A stretch of 64,000 nucleotides of DNA from the NCBI RefSeq assembly GCF_003432485.1, contig NZ_QVNQ01000005.1:310001-374000 (forward strand), read 5' to 3'. The stretch comes from Actinomadura spongiicola. GTDB lineage: Bacteria > Actinomycetota > Actinomycetes > Streptosporangiales > Streptosporangiaceae. The notes under the pieces are model-generated. The model searched no databases and was not told the origin of the DNA. It worked only from the letters and a program-made list of their open reading frames with translations. Position numbers and translations under genes: made by a program. Shown here in pieces: positions 26,391-34,775 of this stretch. Each line of letters begins with the position of its first letter. Positions within the stretch are counted from its first letter, which is position 1.

Positions 26391-28580
26391 TCACCCGCCC
26401 GGCTCGGGGTCGCGGGGCAGGCCGAGGAGGCGCTCGGCGATGATGTTGAGCTGGACCTCGGTGGTGCCGCCGTAGATGGTCATCGCGCGGCTGAACAGCG
26501 TGGCACGTGCCAATACGCCGCTCTCGGCGAGCGGCACCTCGGTCGCGGCGGCGACGCCCTGCGCGGCCCAGCAGTGGTCGGCGACGTCCTGGTTGAACTG
26601 CACGCCGAGGAGTTTGCGGACGCTGGCCTCCGCGCCCGGCTCCATGCCGCTCAGCCGCTTGAGCGTGGTGCGCAGCGCGAGCAGGTCGATCGCCTGGCCG
26701 CGGGCCACGAGCCCGCCCGCGTCGACCATCGCGACGGCGTCGAGGTCGCGGCCCCGGAGGAACTTCAGCAGCTCGGGAACGCCCATGCCCAGCGCGCCGC
26801 CGGTCGACAGCGACACCCGCTCGTTGGACAGAGTGTGCCGCGCGACCTCCCAGCCCTTGTTCACCTCGCCGACGACGCGGTCGTCCGGGACGAACACACC
26901 GTCGAGGAACACCTCGTTGAACAGGGCGTCTCCGGTCAGCTCGCGCAGCGGCCGGACGTCCACCCCCGGGGACCTCATGTCGACCAGGAAGTAGGTGATG
27001 CCGTCGTGCTTGGGGGCGCGCGGGTCGGTCCGGGCGATGCAGAAGCCCCACTCGGCATGCTGGGCGAACGACGTCCAGATCTTCTGGCCGGTGAGCCGCC
27101 AGCCGCCGTCGACCCGCTCGGCCCGCATCGCCAGTGACGCGAGGTCGGATCCCGCGCCGGGCTCGGAGAACAGCTGGCACCAGGTGATGTTCCCGCGCAG
27201 GGTCGGGCGCAGGAACGTCTCCTTCTGCTCTTCGGTCCCGTACCGGACGAGGGAGGGGACCAGCCACCGACCGATCGCCAGGTTCGGTCCCTTGATCCCG
27301 GCGGCCTTCAGTTCCTGCTGGATGAGGATCTGCTCGACGGGCCCGGCCGCCCGACCCCACGGCTCGGGCAGGTGCGGAGCGGTCCACCCCTCGTCGCCCA
27401 GTCTCCGGTGCAACTCGGCCTTGTCGTCGATGGCGGCCAACGCCGCGATCTCGGCGCGGACGCGCTCGCGGAGCGGCCGGAACTCATCGTCCAGTTCCAG
27501 GACGACCTCGCGGCGGCCGCCGTCCAGCGCGAGCGCCGCGACCCTGGCCGCCCAGTCCGCGGACGGTCCGAGCAGTGACCGCAGCGTCATGGCGCGGCGC
27601 AGGTAGATGTGCGCGTCGTGCTCCCAGGTGAAGCCGATGCCGCCGAGGATCTGGATGGCGTCGCGAGCGGTCCGCACGCCCGCGTCGGCGGCGACGACGG
27701 CGGCGACCGCGGCCGCGAAACCGGCGTCGGGGGCGTCCTCGTCCAGGGCGCGGGCGGCGTCCCACGCGGCGGCGCGGGCCTGCTCCAGCGCGGTGAGGGC
27801 GCGGGCGGCCTTGTGCTTGACGCCCTGGAACTGCCCGATCGGACGGCCGAACTGCTCGCGGACCTTCGCGTACTCGGCCGCTGTCGTCACCAGCCACCCG
27901 GCGAGGCCCGCCGCCTCGGCGCCGAACAGGGCGGCGGCGATGTCCCGGACGCGCCCGGCGGGGACGCCGTCGAGCACGCGGTCGGCGGCGACGGTGAGAT
28001 CGGCGGCCTCGACCGCGGCGACGCGGCGGGTCCTGTCCAGGCTCACGACGGGCGTGACCGTGACGTCCGCGGCGTCGACGGCGACCCACCGCTCACCGCC
28101 GTCCACCGGCAGCACGATCACGTCGGCGAGCGCCGCGCCGAGGACCGTCTCCGCCGTTCCGGACACGACGAGCGCGTCGCCGTCGCCGCGGGCGGTCAGC
28201 GTCCCGTCCAGCGCGACGGCGCCGGTCGCGGACCCGTCGGCGAGCGAGGGCAGCAGCTCCCCGCGCGCCTTCGCGTCGCCGGACGCGTCGATCACGGCGC
28301 TCGCGAGGACGGTCGGCAGGAACGGGCCCGGCGCGGCGGCCCGGCCCAGTTCCTCCAGCGCGACCGCCAGTTCCAACAGACCGTAGCCCTGGCCGCCGTG
28401 CTCCTCGCCGAGGTGCAGCCCGAGCAGGCCCTGACCCGCAAGGGCAGGCCAGAACCCGGGCCGGGCCTCCTCGTCCGCGTCCATCGCCGCCCGGACGGTC
28501 GTCGCCGGAATGTGCCGCTCGGCGAAGCCGCGGACCGCGTCCGCGAGCGCCTCGTGTTCCTCGGTCAGCCCCATGCCCAT
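26391..28580 (-). CDS. Fused two-domain acyl-CoA dehydrogenase (FadE-type)
   Basis: 729 residues, almost twice a normal acyl-CoA dehydrogenase. Residues about 1-360 form one ACAD unit ('REQFGRPIGQFQGVKHKAARAL', 'ILGGIGFTWEHDAHIYLRRA'), and about 370-729 a second ('QLFSEPGAGSDLASLAMRA', 'GQKIWTSFAQHAEW', 'IYGGTTEVQLNIIAERLLGLPRD'). Such fusions occur among mycobacterial FadE6/FadE34-type enzymes acting on bulky acyl-CoAs such as steroid side chains. In alpha2-beta2 relatives only one unit is active. The ATG has GGAAGGGG 7 nt upstream. A TTCTAGAA palindrome lies about 40 nt upstream. No other beta-oxidation gene adjoins it, so the substrate is unknown. Confidence 0.9.
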   Translation of the reverse strand: MGMGLTEEHEALADAVRGFAERHIPATTVRAAMDADEEARPGFWPALAGQGLLGLHLGEEHGGQGYGLLELAVALEELGRAAAPGPFLPTVLASAVIDASGDAKARGELLPSLADGSATGAVALDGTLTARGDGDALVVSGTAETVLGAALADVIVLPVDGGERWVAVDAADVTVTPVVSLDRTRRVAAVEAADLTVAADRVLDGVPAGRVRDIAAALFGAEAAGLAGWLVTTAAEYAKVREQFGRPIGQFQGVKHKAARALTALEQARAAAWDAARALDEDAPDAGFAAAVAAVVAADAGVRTARDAIQILGGIGFTWEHDAHIYLRRAMTLRSLLGPSADWAARVAALALDGGRREVVLELDDEFRPLRERVRAEIAALAAIDDKAELHRRLGDEGWTAPHLPEPWGRAAGPVEQILIQQELKAAGIKGPNLAIGRWLVPSLVRYGTEEQKETFLRPTLRGNITWCQLFSEPGAGSDLASLAMRAERVDGGWRLTGQKIWTSFAQHAEWGFCIARTDPRAPKHDGITYFLVDMRSPGVDVRPLRELTGDALFNEVFLDGVFVPDDRVVGEVNKGWEVARHTLSNERVSLSTGGALGMGVPELLKFLRGRDLDAVAMVDAGGLVARGQAIDLLALRTTLKRLSGMEPGAEASVRKLLGVQFNQDVADHCWAAQGVAAATEVPLAESGVLARATLFSRAMTIYGGTTEVQLNIIAERLLGLPRDPEPGG

Positions 28581-28660
28581 GCGTAGGCCCCTTCCCTCCC
28601 CGCACCGCTGAGCGACATTCTAGAACAGGATTCGGTTATGGGAAGGCACGCTTCACGCGG

Positions 28661-29686
28661 TCACGCGTCGCGTGTCGCGGCGGCGTCCGTGGCGGCGTCC
28701 GCGTCCGCGGCGTCGACGGCGTCGTTCGAGGTCGACGTGCCGGCGGCGGGCGTCCGCCTCCCGGCGGCGAGGCTGGCGACCGTGGTCGCGGCGAGCGTCC
28801 CGGCGATCACTCCGAGGGACACCCAGATCGGGATGTCCGGAGCCCAGGAGACGCCGTACTCGTGCAGCGCGTGCAGGACCAGCTTCACGCCGATGAAGCC
28901 GAGGATGAACGCCAGACCGTGCCCGAGGTAGACCAGGCGGTCGGTGAGCCCGCCGAGCAGGAAGTACAGCTGGACGAGCCCCATCAGCGCGAACGCGTTG
29001 GCGGTGAACACCAGGTACGGCTCGGTGGTCAGCCCGAAGATCGCGGGAATGGAGTCCAGCGCGAACAGCACGTCCGTGGACCCGATCGCGATCATGACGA
29101 TGGCGAGGGGTGTGAAGTGCCGGCGCCCGCCACGCCTCGTGGTGAACCGGGACCCGTCGTACTCCTCGGACGTCGGGATGATCCGCTTGGCCCACCGCAG
29201 CAGCGCGTTCTCCTTGAACTCGTCCTCGTCGTCGCCGCGGACGAGACCGATCGCCGTCCAGATGAGGAACGCGCCGAAGATGAAGAACACCCAGGTGAAC
29301 GTGGAGATCGCCGCGGCGCCGACCGCGATGAACAGGCCGCGCAGCAGCAACGCGATCACGATGCCCGCCATCAGCACGGTGTGCTGGGCGTGCTTCGGCA
29401 CGGCGAACCGGGCCAGGATCACCATGAACACGAACAGGTTGTCGACGCTGAGGCTCTTCTCGGTGACGAAGCCGCCGAAGTACTCCCCGGCGTACCGCCC
29501 GCCGGCGAACAGCCAGACCCCGACTCCGAACAGCACGGCGAGGCCGATGTAGACGGCCGACCAGAACGCGGCGCGCCGCGTCGTGAACTCCCGCGTGTCG
29601 TTGCGGTGGATGAGGAACAGGTCGGCGGCGATGACGGCGAGGATCGCCGCGATCGTGAGCCCCCAGACCAGGGGTGAGACGGACAA
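28661..29686 (-). CDS. TerC/Alx family integral membrane protein (likely Mn2+ exporter)
   Basis: 341 residues with about nine hydrophobic helices. Signature 'GYFGGFVTEKSLSVDNLFVF'-like region appears here as 'EYFGGFVTEKSLSVDNLF', and 'VMIAIGSTDVLFALDSIPAIFG' is the second acidic motif. Both carry the Asp residues proposed to move metal. The C-terminus is Ala/Asp-rich and disordered. The start is TTG at 29686 with GGAGG 8 nt upstream. A yybP-ykoY riboswitch in the leader indicates that manganese induces it. That fits TerC/Alx proteins acting in Mn2+ efflux or metallation of exported proteins. Tellurite resistance is the historical name only. Confidence 0.92.
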   Translation of the reverse strand: MSVSPLVWGLTIAAILAVIAADLFLIHRNDTREFTTRRAAFWSAVYIGLAVLFGVGVWLFAGGRYAGEYFGGFVTEKSLSVDNLFVFMVILARFAVPKHAQHTVLMAGIVIALLLRGLFIAVGAAAISTFTWVFFIFGAFLIWTAIGLVRGDDEDEFKENALLRWAKRIIPTSEEYDGSRFTTRRGGRRHFTPLAIVMIAIGSTDVLFALDSIPAIFGLTTEPYLVFTANAFALMGLVQLYFLLGGLTDRLVYLGHGLAFILGFIGVKLVLHALHEYGVSWAPDIPIWVSLGVIAGTLAATTVASLAAGRRTPAAGTSTSNDAVDAADADAATDAAATRDA

Positions 29687-29714
29687 GGCGGTGACCTCCA
29701 GCGGACACGGAAGA

Positions 29715-29832
29715 GCGCCGGAGGTCTCTCCCGCCCCGGGCGACGGGTGCTCGCCTGCGGGGCCGCGGAACCCGGGTCGGTACGGACCGACCGTATTGAC
29801 GGGAACCGTGTGTGGGGATACTCCCCTCCATT
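29715..29832 (-). promoter_or_regulatory. yybP-ykoY (Mn2+) riboswitch in the terC leader
   Basis: On the minus strand the leader reads, in order, GGAGGGGAGTATCCCC (29829-29814), CCCGTCAATACGG, GACCCGGGTTCCG, and GGCGGGAGAGACCTCC near 29735-29720. The GGGGAGTA...ACCCGGG...GAGACCTCC series with a CGTCA loop segment is how this class appears in actinobacteria. The aptamer binds Mn2+ between two loops and turns on exporters, often TerC proteins. The aptamer ends about 30 nt before the TTG start, so control could be over translation initiation or termination. Confidence 0.78.
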
Positions 29833-29884
29833 ACCTCCTTCAACGCGGAAGGGTCGGCACAGGTTCCCCACCTGGAGAAATTCG

Positions 29885-31105
29885 TCAGCGGCGGGCGGGA
29901 ACCAGTTCCCGATAGACGTCCGCGAGCTGGTCCACGGCGTCGTCCTCGCCGGGCAGCAGGGCCGAACGCCGCGCGGCGGCCGACGCCAGCCGGGTCGCGA
30001 GCGCCGGATCGTCCAGGACGCGGCTCACCGCGCGGTCCAGCGCGTCCGGATCACCCGGCGGGACCAGCAGCGCCGCCTCGCTCTCCGGACCCTGCAACAG
30101 CGGCCCCGCGCCGGCCGCGGCGGCGGGACGCTCGTCCGCGCCGACCATGCCGGGAATCCCGCCGACGCGGGTGGCGACGAGCGGCCGTCCCGCACGCAGG
30201 ATCTCCTGGACGACCAGCGGCTGCCCCTCCCACACGCTCGGGACGACCGCCACGTCCGACGCGGCCAGCAGCCCGGCGATGTCCGACCGGCGCCCGAGCA
30301 GCCGGACGGGCAGGTCCTCGGCCTCGATCCGGGCGCGCAGCTCCTCCTCCAGCGGACCGTCACCGACGATGGCGACGAGCGGCGGCGGGGTGCGTCCCGT
30401 CCAGGCGCGCGACGCGTCCAGCAGCGTCGGCAGGCCCTTCTGCTCGGCGAGCCGCGCGACCGTGAGCACCAGCGGCCGCTCCCCCACGCCCAACTCCGCC
30501 CGCAGGTCGGCGCGGACCGCCGGGCCCGGCGGGGCCTGCGGCGCCGGCGCCGGAATGATCGCGTGCCCCACCGACCGGGCGCCGAGATCCCGCATCCGCC
30601 GCTCCAGGTCGGGCGACACCGCGAGGACGCGCGCCGCGCCGCGCGCCACGACCCGCTCCAGCCCGGCGTGGACGACGGCCGTCCGGCCGCCCGCGATGAG
30701 CGCGTTGTGCAGGGTGACGACCAGCGGCGGCCCGCCCCCCGCGAAACGCAGCGGCCCCGGCGCGATCCGCGCGCACGCCGCCACCGCCAGGGCACCGGCC
30801 CGCAGCCCGTGCGCGTGGACGACGTCGGCGCCGCGCAGCAGCCCCCGCAGCCGCGCCACGGCCCTGGCGTCACGCGCCGGGCGGGGCCGGTCCGCGAGGT
30901 CGACCTCGGCGAACCGGACGCGCCCGTCACCCGCGCCGGCGAATCCGAACAGCTCCTCGGCCGACGCGGGCCCGCAGACCACCACCTGCGCGCCGCGACC
31001 GGCCAGCCGACCGGCGATGGACCGGACGTGCTTCCCGACGCCGCCCGCGACCGTGCCAAGGACGAGCGCGACACGCAGCCCGTCCAGATCCCTGTTGTCA
31101 GACAT
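29885..31105 (-). CDS. Glycosyltransferase family 4 protein
   Basis: 406 residues in two Rossmann-like domains. The N-terminal glycine-rich loop 'VLGTVAGGVGKHVRSIAGRLAGRG' and 'VVHAHGLRAGALA' belong to the acceptor domain. 'VLTVARLAEQKGLPTLLDA', 'IVGDGPLEEELRARI' and the donor-binding 'PSVWEGQPLVVQEILRAGRPLVATRVGGIPGMV' mark a retaining GT4 enzyme. It likely builds a cell-surface glycan. The start overlaps the end of the MurJ-like gene by 8 nt, so flippase and glycosyltransferase are coupled. Confidence 0.9.
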   Translation of the reverse strand: MSDNRDLDGLRVALVLGTVAGGVGKHVRSIAGRLAGRGAQVVVCGPASAEELFGFAGAGDGRVRFAEVDLADRPRPARDARAVARLRGLLRGADVVHAHGLRAGALAVAACARIAPGPLRFAGGGPPLVVTLHNALIAGGRTAVVHAGLERVVARGAARVLAVSPDLERRMRDLGARSVGHAIIPAPAPQAPPGPAVRADLRAELGVGERPLVLTVARLAEQKGLPTLLDASRAWTGRTPPPLVAIVGDGPLEEELRARIEAEDLPVRLLGRRSDIAGLLAASDVAVVPSVWEGQPLVVQEILRAGRPLVATRVGGIPGMVGADERPAAAAGAGPLLQGPESEAALLVPPGDPDALDRAVSRVLDDPALATRLASAAARRSALLPGEDDAVDQLADVYRELVPARR

Positions 31106-32741
31106 GGCGTGTGACCCTCCGGCTCAGGACGGCCCGCAGGTCACGGCCGTCGATCACGAATGCGATGGCCAGGAAGACCGCGGCGGCGGCGACCGCGGCG
31201 AGCAGCCCGGTGCCGACGTCGCGCAGTTCCCCGGCCGCGCCGGGCCCGCCCGTCCCGAGCAGCGCGGCCGTAGCGTATCCGGCGGCGCCGCCCGCCGCAC
31301 CGCCCGCCAGGCCCGCCGCCAGCGCCCGCGGGATCCCCGCCACCGACGCGGCGCCCCGGGCGCGCAGGAGCGTTCCCAGCAGCAGCGCGCCCGCCACGGT
31401 CATCCCGGCGGCGTTGCCCGCGCCGAGCGCCGCGACGACCCACTGCCGGTCGACCGTCCACACGAGCGCGACGTCCGCGACCATCACGACGAGCCAGCCG
31501 GTGACGATCGCCGCGGCGCCCATCCGCCCGCGATGGCAGGCGTACAGGACGCGGCCGAGATGCGCGATAAGCCCATATCCGATCAACCCGGGCGCGAACG
31601 CGAGCACCGCGTGGGACAGCACCTCCTGCTGGTCCGGGTGACCGGGGTTGAACACCGCGCCGATCGGGACGGCGACGGCCGCGAGCGCCGCCGCGCCCGC
31701 GCACGACACCAGGATCACCGCGCGGGTCGTGGACGCGGTGATCCGGTCGAACCGGTCGTTCTCCCCCGCGCCGATCCGGGCGGACAGCAGCGGGAACGCG
31801 CTCGTCGCGATCGGCACGGCGAGGATCGCCCACGGCAGCAGGTAGATCGCCCACGCGTACTGGTAGTTGGCGAGCGCGCCGCCCGTGCCCTCGTAGCTGA
31901 GCCGGACGACCAGCAGCGCCGACACCTGCTGGGCCGCGACGGTCGCCAGGCCCGCGACCGCGAGCCGCCGCACGCGTGGCGCCACCCCGTCCGGGAAGCG
32001 CAGCGTGGGACGCAGCCGGAGCCTCAGCCGCCACGCGGCGATCCCGGCCGTGACCGCCATCGCGACGCCGCCGAACGTGGTCCCGATCGACAGGGTCAGC
32101 TCCGCGTCCAGGGGCAGGCCCGCCAGGTCGTTCTCGTACCCGCGGCCGAGCGGCGCGTAGACGACGTACGCGGCGATCACCACGACGCTCGACATCAGCG
32201 GCGCCAGCGCGGGCGCGACGAAACGGCGGTGCGACTGCAACAGCCCGTACAGGACGACCGCGACCCCGTACATCACCATCTGCGCCGACATGATCGCGAG
32301 CATGGTGGAGCCGACGTCCACGATGTCGCCGCGCGAACAGCCCTTCAGGTCGCCGCCGACGAGCAGCTCCATGATCGGGCGGGAGCCGACCGCCATCAGC
32401 GCCGACAGCGGCACCATCAGCAGCACGATCCAGGTGAGCAGCGCCGAGGCGATGTGGCGGACCTGCTCACGGTCGCCGCGTTCGGCGGGCCCCGCGAGGA
32501 CCGGCACGACCATGCCGGCGAGCGCGCCGCCCGCGACGATCTCGTAGACGATGCTGGGGAACTGCGTCGAGGTGAAGTACGCCTGGCTGAGGCACGACGT
32601 GGTGACCGTCTGGGAGAACGCGTAGGTGCGCCCGAATCCGGCCAGCCGCGACAGCACCGTGATGACGGCGATGACGACGGCTGCTCCGGCGAGGCCGCCG
32701 GTCAGGCGGCGAAGCGCGGTGGCACGGTTCGGCGGTGACAC
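31098..32741 (-). CDS. MurJ/MviN-like flippase of the MOP superfamily
   Basis: 547 residues, almost entirely hydrophobic with about 14 predicted membrane helices. 'VITVLSRLAGFGRTYAFSQTV' at the N-terminus, 'AYFTSTQFPSIVYEIVAGGALAGMVVPVLA' and 'VLYGLLQSHRRFVAPALAPL' match lipid II flippase MurJ and its relatives. The first loop Arg residues of MurJ are kept (SRLAGFGR). In actinomycetes a longer MurJ fused to a pseudokinase usually lies near the origin. This copy, next to a GT4 and an MraY-like gene, may flip a different undecaprenyl-linked sugar. Role inferred from context. Confidence 0.85.
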   Translation of the reverse strand: MSPPNRATALRRLTGGLAGAAVVIAVITVLSRLAGFGRTYAFSQTVTTSCLSQAYFTSTQFPSIVYEIVAGGALAGMVVPVLAGPAERGDREQVRHIASALLTWIVLLMVPLSALMAVGSRPIMELLVGGDLKGCSRGDIVDVGSTMLAIMSAQMVMYGVAVVLYGLLQSHRRFVAPALAPLMSSVVVIAAYVVYAPLGRGYENDLAGLPLDAELTLSIGTTFGGVAMAVTAGIAAWRLRLRLRPTLRFPDGVAPRVRRLAVAGLATVAAQQVSALLVVRLSYEGTGGALANYQYAWAIYLLPWAILAVPIATSAFPLLSARIGAGENDRFDRITASTTRAVILVSCAGAAALAAVAVPIGAVFNPGHPDQQEVLSHAVLAFAPGLIGYGLIAHLGRVLYACHRGRMGAAAIVTGWLVVMVADVALVWTVDRQWVVAALGAGNAAGMTVAGALLLGTLLRARGAASVAGIPRALAAGLAGGAAGGAAGYATAALLGTGGPGAAGELRDVGTGLLAAVAAAAVFLAIAFVIDGRDLRAVLSRRVTRHV

Positions 32742-32784
32742 GCTCGTGAAGGTCTACCGGGGGGACGGGTCGGCGGCGACGCGG

Positions 32785-33822
32785 CTACGCGGGCGACGGC
32801 CGGAACGCGTCGTCGGTGTCGGGCTTGTCCTGTTCGTCGGTGTCGGGTGTGCGCTGTTCGTCTGTCTCGGACGCCGGGCCGGGCGCCGGGACGGGCACGG
32901 CGACGGGACGGCGGCCGAGCATGTCGACGCGGTTCAGCACCGGGTTGCCCGCGATCACCTTGGTGAAGCTGACGAACTCGCTGGCCACGTTCAGCCCGGC
33001 GATCCCCGCGAGGACGGCGAGGCGCGGCCCGCGTCCGAGCCGGGTCGCGGCGAGGCCGAGCAGGGCGCCGAGCGCGTTGGCGCCGGTGTCACCGAGCATC
33101 GCGCGCTCGCCGAGGTCCTCGGGCAGCAGCGCGGCGGCGGCGCCGAGCGGCGCGGCCACGACCGCGGCCCCGGACCGGCTCAGCGCCAGCGGCGCCCCGG
33201 TGAGGAGACCGACCTTGACGGCCCGTCCGGGCCGCAGGTCGAACAGGTTCATCAGGTTCGCGCTCCCGGCGATGATCGCGCCGTTGAGCAGCGTGTCGAC
33301 CGCGCGTCCCGACCGGGACGGGGCGGGCGACCCGGCGATCGCGGCGGCGGCCAGCCCGGTCGCGCCGATGCCGAGGATCTTGACGGAGCCGCTGGTGACC
33401 TCGCCGCGGGCCAGCGCCTTCAGATGACCCTTGAAACCCCGGGACGAGGCGGACCCCGCGAGGTCGTCGTACCCGCCGAGCAGCGCGGCGCCGGTGCCCG
33501 CGAGCAGCGCGGCGGCGCGGGTCCGGCCCCCGGCGCCGGGCGCGAGCAGCCCGCCCGCGGCGGCGCCCGCGACGAGCGCCGGGCCCTCCAGCAGCGTCAC
33601 CGGCTCACCGCGGTGGTTGGTGCGGGCCCACACCTCCTCGCCCGGCAGCCCGTTCAGGCCCGGCGGCCGTCGGGTCAGCGCGGCGTAGGCGGCGCGGGCG
33701 GCGACGGCGCCGAGCCCCGCCCCCACCAGCAGCCGCCCCGCCCTCGCCGGCCTCGGTGGGGGGGCGACCCCCCACACCCCCCGGAACTGCCGGGGGGAGA
33801 CGCGTCGTTTCATCTGGGTCAC
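32785..33822 (-). CDS. MraY/WecA-like polyprenyl-phosphate sugar-phosphate transferase homologue
   Basis: 345 residues, many of them in Ala/Gly-rich membrane helices. 'ALLGGYDDLAGS' holds the Asp-Asp pair and 'RGFKGHLKAL' the basic loop. 'NLMNLFDLRPGRAVKV' and 'LGDTGANALGALLG' correspond to the catalytic Asn/Asp motifs of MraY/WecA. The C-terminal 40 residues are acidic and disordered. The GTG start overlaps the SteB stop (GTGA), showing translational coupling. It likely loads a sugar phosphate on undecaprenyl phosphate. Peptidoglycan MraY itself is normally in the dcw cluster, so this is probably a second, specialised enzyme. Confidence 0.82.
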   Translation of the reverse strand: MTQMKRRVSPRQFRGVWGVAPPPRPARAGRLLVGAGLGAVAARAAYAALTRRPPGLNGLPGEEVWARTNHRGEPVTLLEGPALVAGAAAGGLLAPGAGGRTRAAALLAGTGAALLGGYDDLAGSASSRGFKGHLKALARGEVTSGSVKILGIGATGLAAAAIAGSPAPSRSGRAVDTLLNGAIIAGSANLMNLFDLRPGRAVKVGLLTGAPLALSRSGAAVVAAPLGAAAALLPEDLGERAMLGDTGANALGALLGLAATRLGRGPRLAVLAGIAGLNVASEFVSFTKVIAGNPVLNRVDMLGRRPVAVPVPAPGPASETDEQRTPDTDEQDKPDTDDAFRPSPA

Positions 33823-34775
33823 CCGTTCTTCCCCGCCTCGGGCGCGGGCGACGGCGCGTAGCCGCTCGTCCCGGCGCCCGTGCCGTACTGGCCGGACTTG
33901 CCGCTCATCTCGTTCTGCAGCGCCAGGATCGTCACGACCTGCCCGGACGCGGAGTCCACCACGTCGATGGCGGAGACCGAGTCCTTGGTGTCGGAGTCAC
34001 GCAGCGCCGCGATCAGCCCGCCCTCCTGCGCCGAGGTCGGCGGGCCACCGACGACGGTACCGCGCCCGGCGGCGTCGAGTGCGGACGCCAGCGAGATCAG
34101 CGCCTTGTTGTCGTCGCCGCCGCCGTCGTAGGCGTACGCGCTGGCGGGCGCGACCATCACGGCGAGGGTCGCGTGCTGCCCCGGCTTGCCGCTGGCGGTG
34201 ATGTACCCGGCCTGGGTGAAGGCGTTCAGGACGGCGCCGCTCGCGGCGTCCTCCCGTCCGGACTTGGCGGGGTCCTGGGTGACGAGGGCCCCGGCCAGCA
34301 CCGTGCCCGCCTTGTCGTAGGCGGTGGCGCCCTCCGGGTACTCGACGCCGTCCGGTTTCAGCTGGGTGGCGAGTTCGTCGATCGTGGTGCGCTGGTCGTC
34401 GTCCAGGAACTTCTTCTGGACGGTCACGCGCCCGGTGACGGACGCGCCCGCGTCCTTGGCGAGCTCGCCGATCCGGTCGATGCCGTCCTCGCCCGCACCG
34501 GGCGTCTCGACGAGCACCAGGGACTGGCCCCGCAGCCGGTTCAGGACGATCTGCGGCGCCAGCACCTGGGCGAACTGCTCCTGCCCGTTCATCCGGTGCT
34601 CCAGCTGCCGCTGCTGGTTGCGGGCCTGCTGGGCGGTCTTGGCCGCCGAGTTCGCCTGCTGGCGCAGCGTCTCGCTCACCGAGTCCGACAGGGTGGTGGA
34701 GCCGAGCACGATGCCGAGCGCCAGCGCGAGGAAGATCGCGACGATGGAGACGAGGTGGTAACGGAAATCGATCAC
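33819..34775 (-). CDS. steB: SteB / copper-transporter (MctB-like) family protein
   Basis: 318 residues with one N-terminal membrane helix in 'DFRYHLVSIVAIFLALALGIVLGST'. A coiled-coil segment follows (about residues 30-65, Gln/Arg-rich), then an extracytoplasmic domain. The Pro/Gly/Ser tail is disordered. The family is annotated as copper transporter (mycobacterial MctB) but its partner position after steA is conserved. In corynebacteria SteB forms a cytokinetic complex with SteA and affects cell-wall hydrolases. The GTG start overlaps the steA stop (GTGA). A division-linked role is more likely than copper transport. Confidence 0.88.
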   Translation of the reverse strand: MIDFRYHLVSIVAIFLALALGIVLGSTTLSDSVSETLRQQANSAAKTAQQARNQQRQLEHRMNGQEQFAQVLAPQIVLNRLRGQSLVLVETPGAGEDGIDRIGELAKDAGASVTGRVTVQKKFLDDDQRTTIDELATQLKPDGVEYPEGATAYDKAGTVLAGALVTQDPAKSGREDAASGAVLNAFTQAGYITASGKPGQHATLAVMVAPASAYAYDGGGDDNKALISLASALDAAGRGTVVGGPPTSAQEGGLIAALRDSDTKDSVSAIDVVDSASGQVVTILALQNEMSGKSGQYGTGAGTSGYAPSPAPEAGKNG

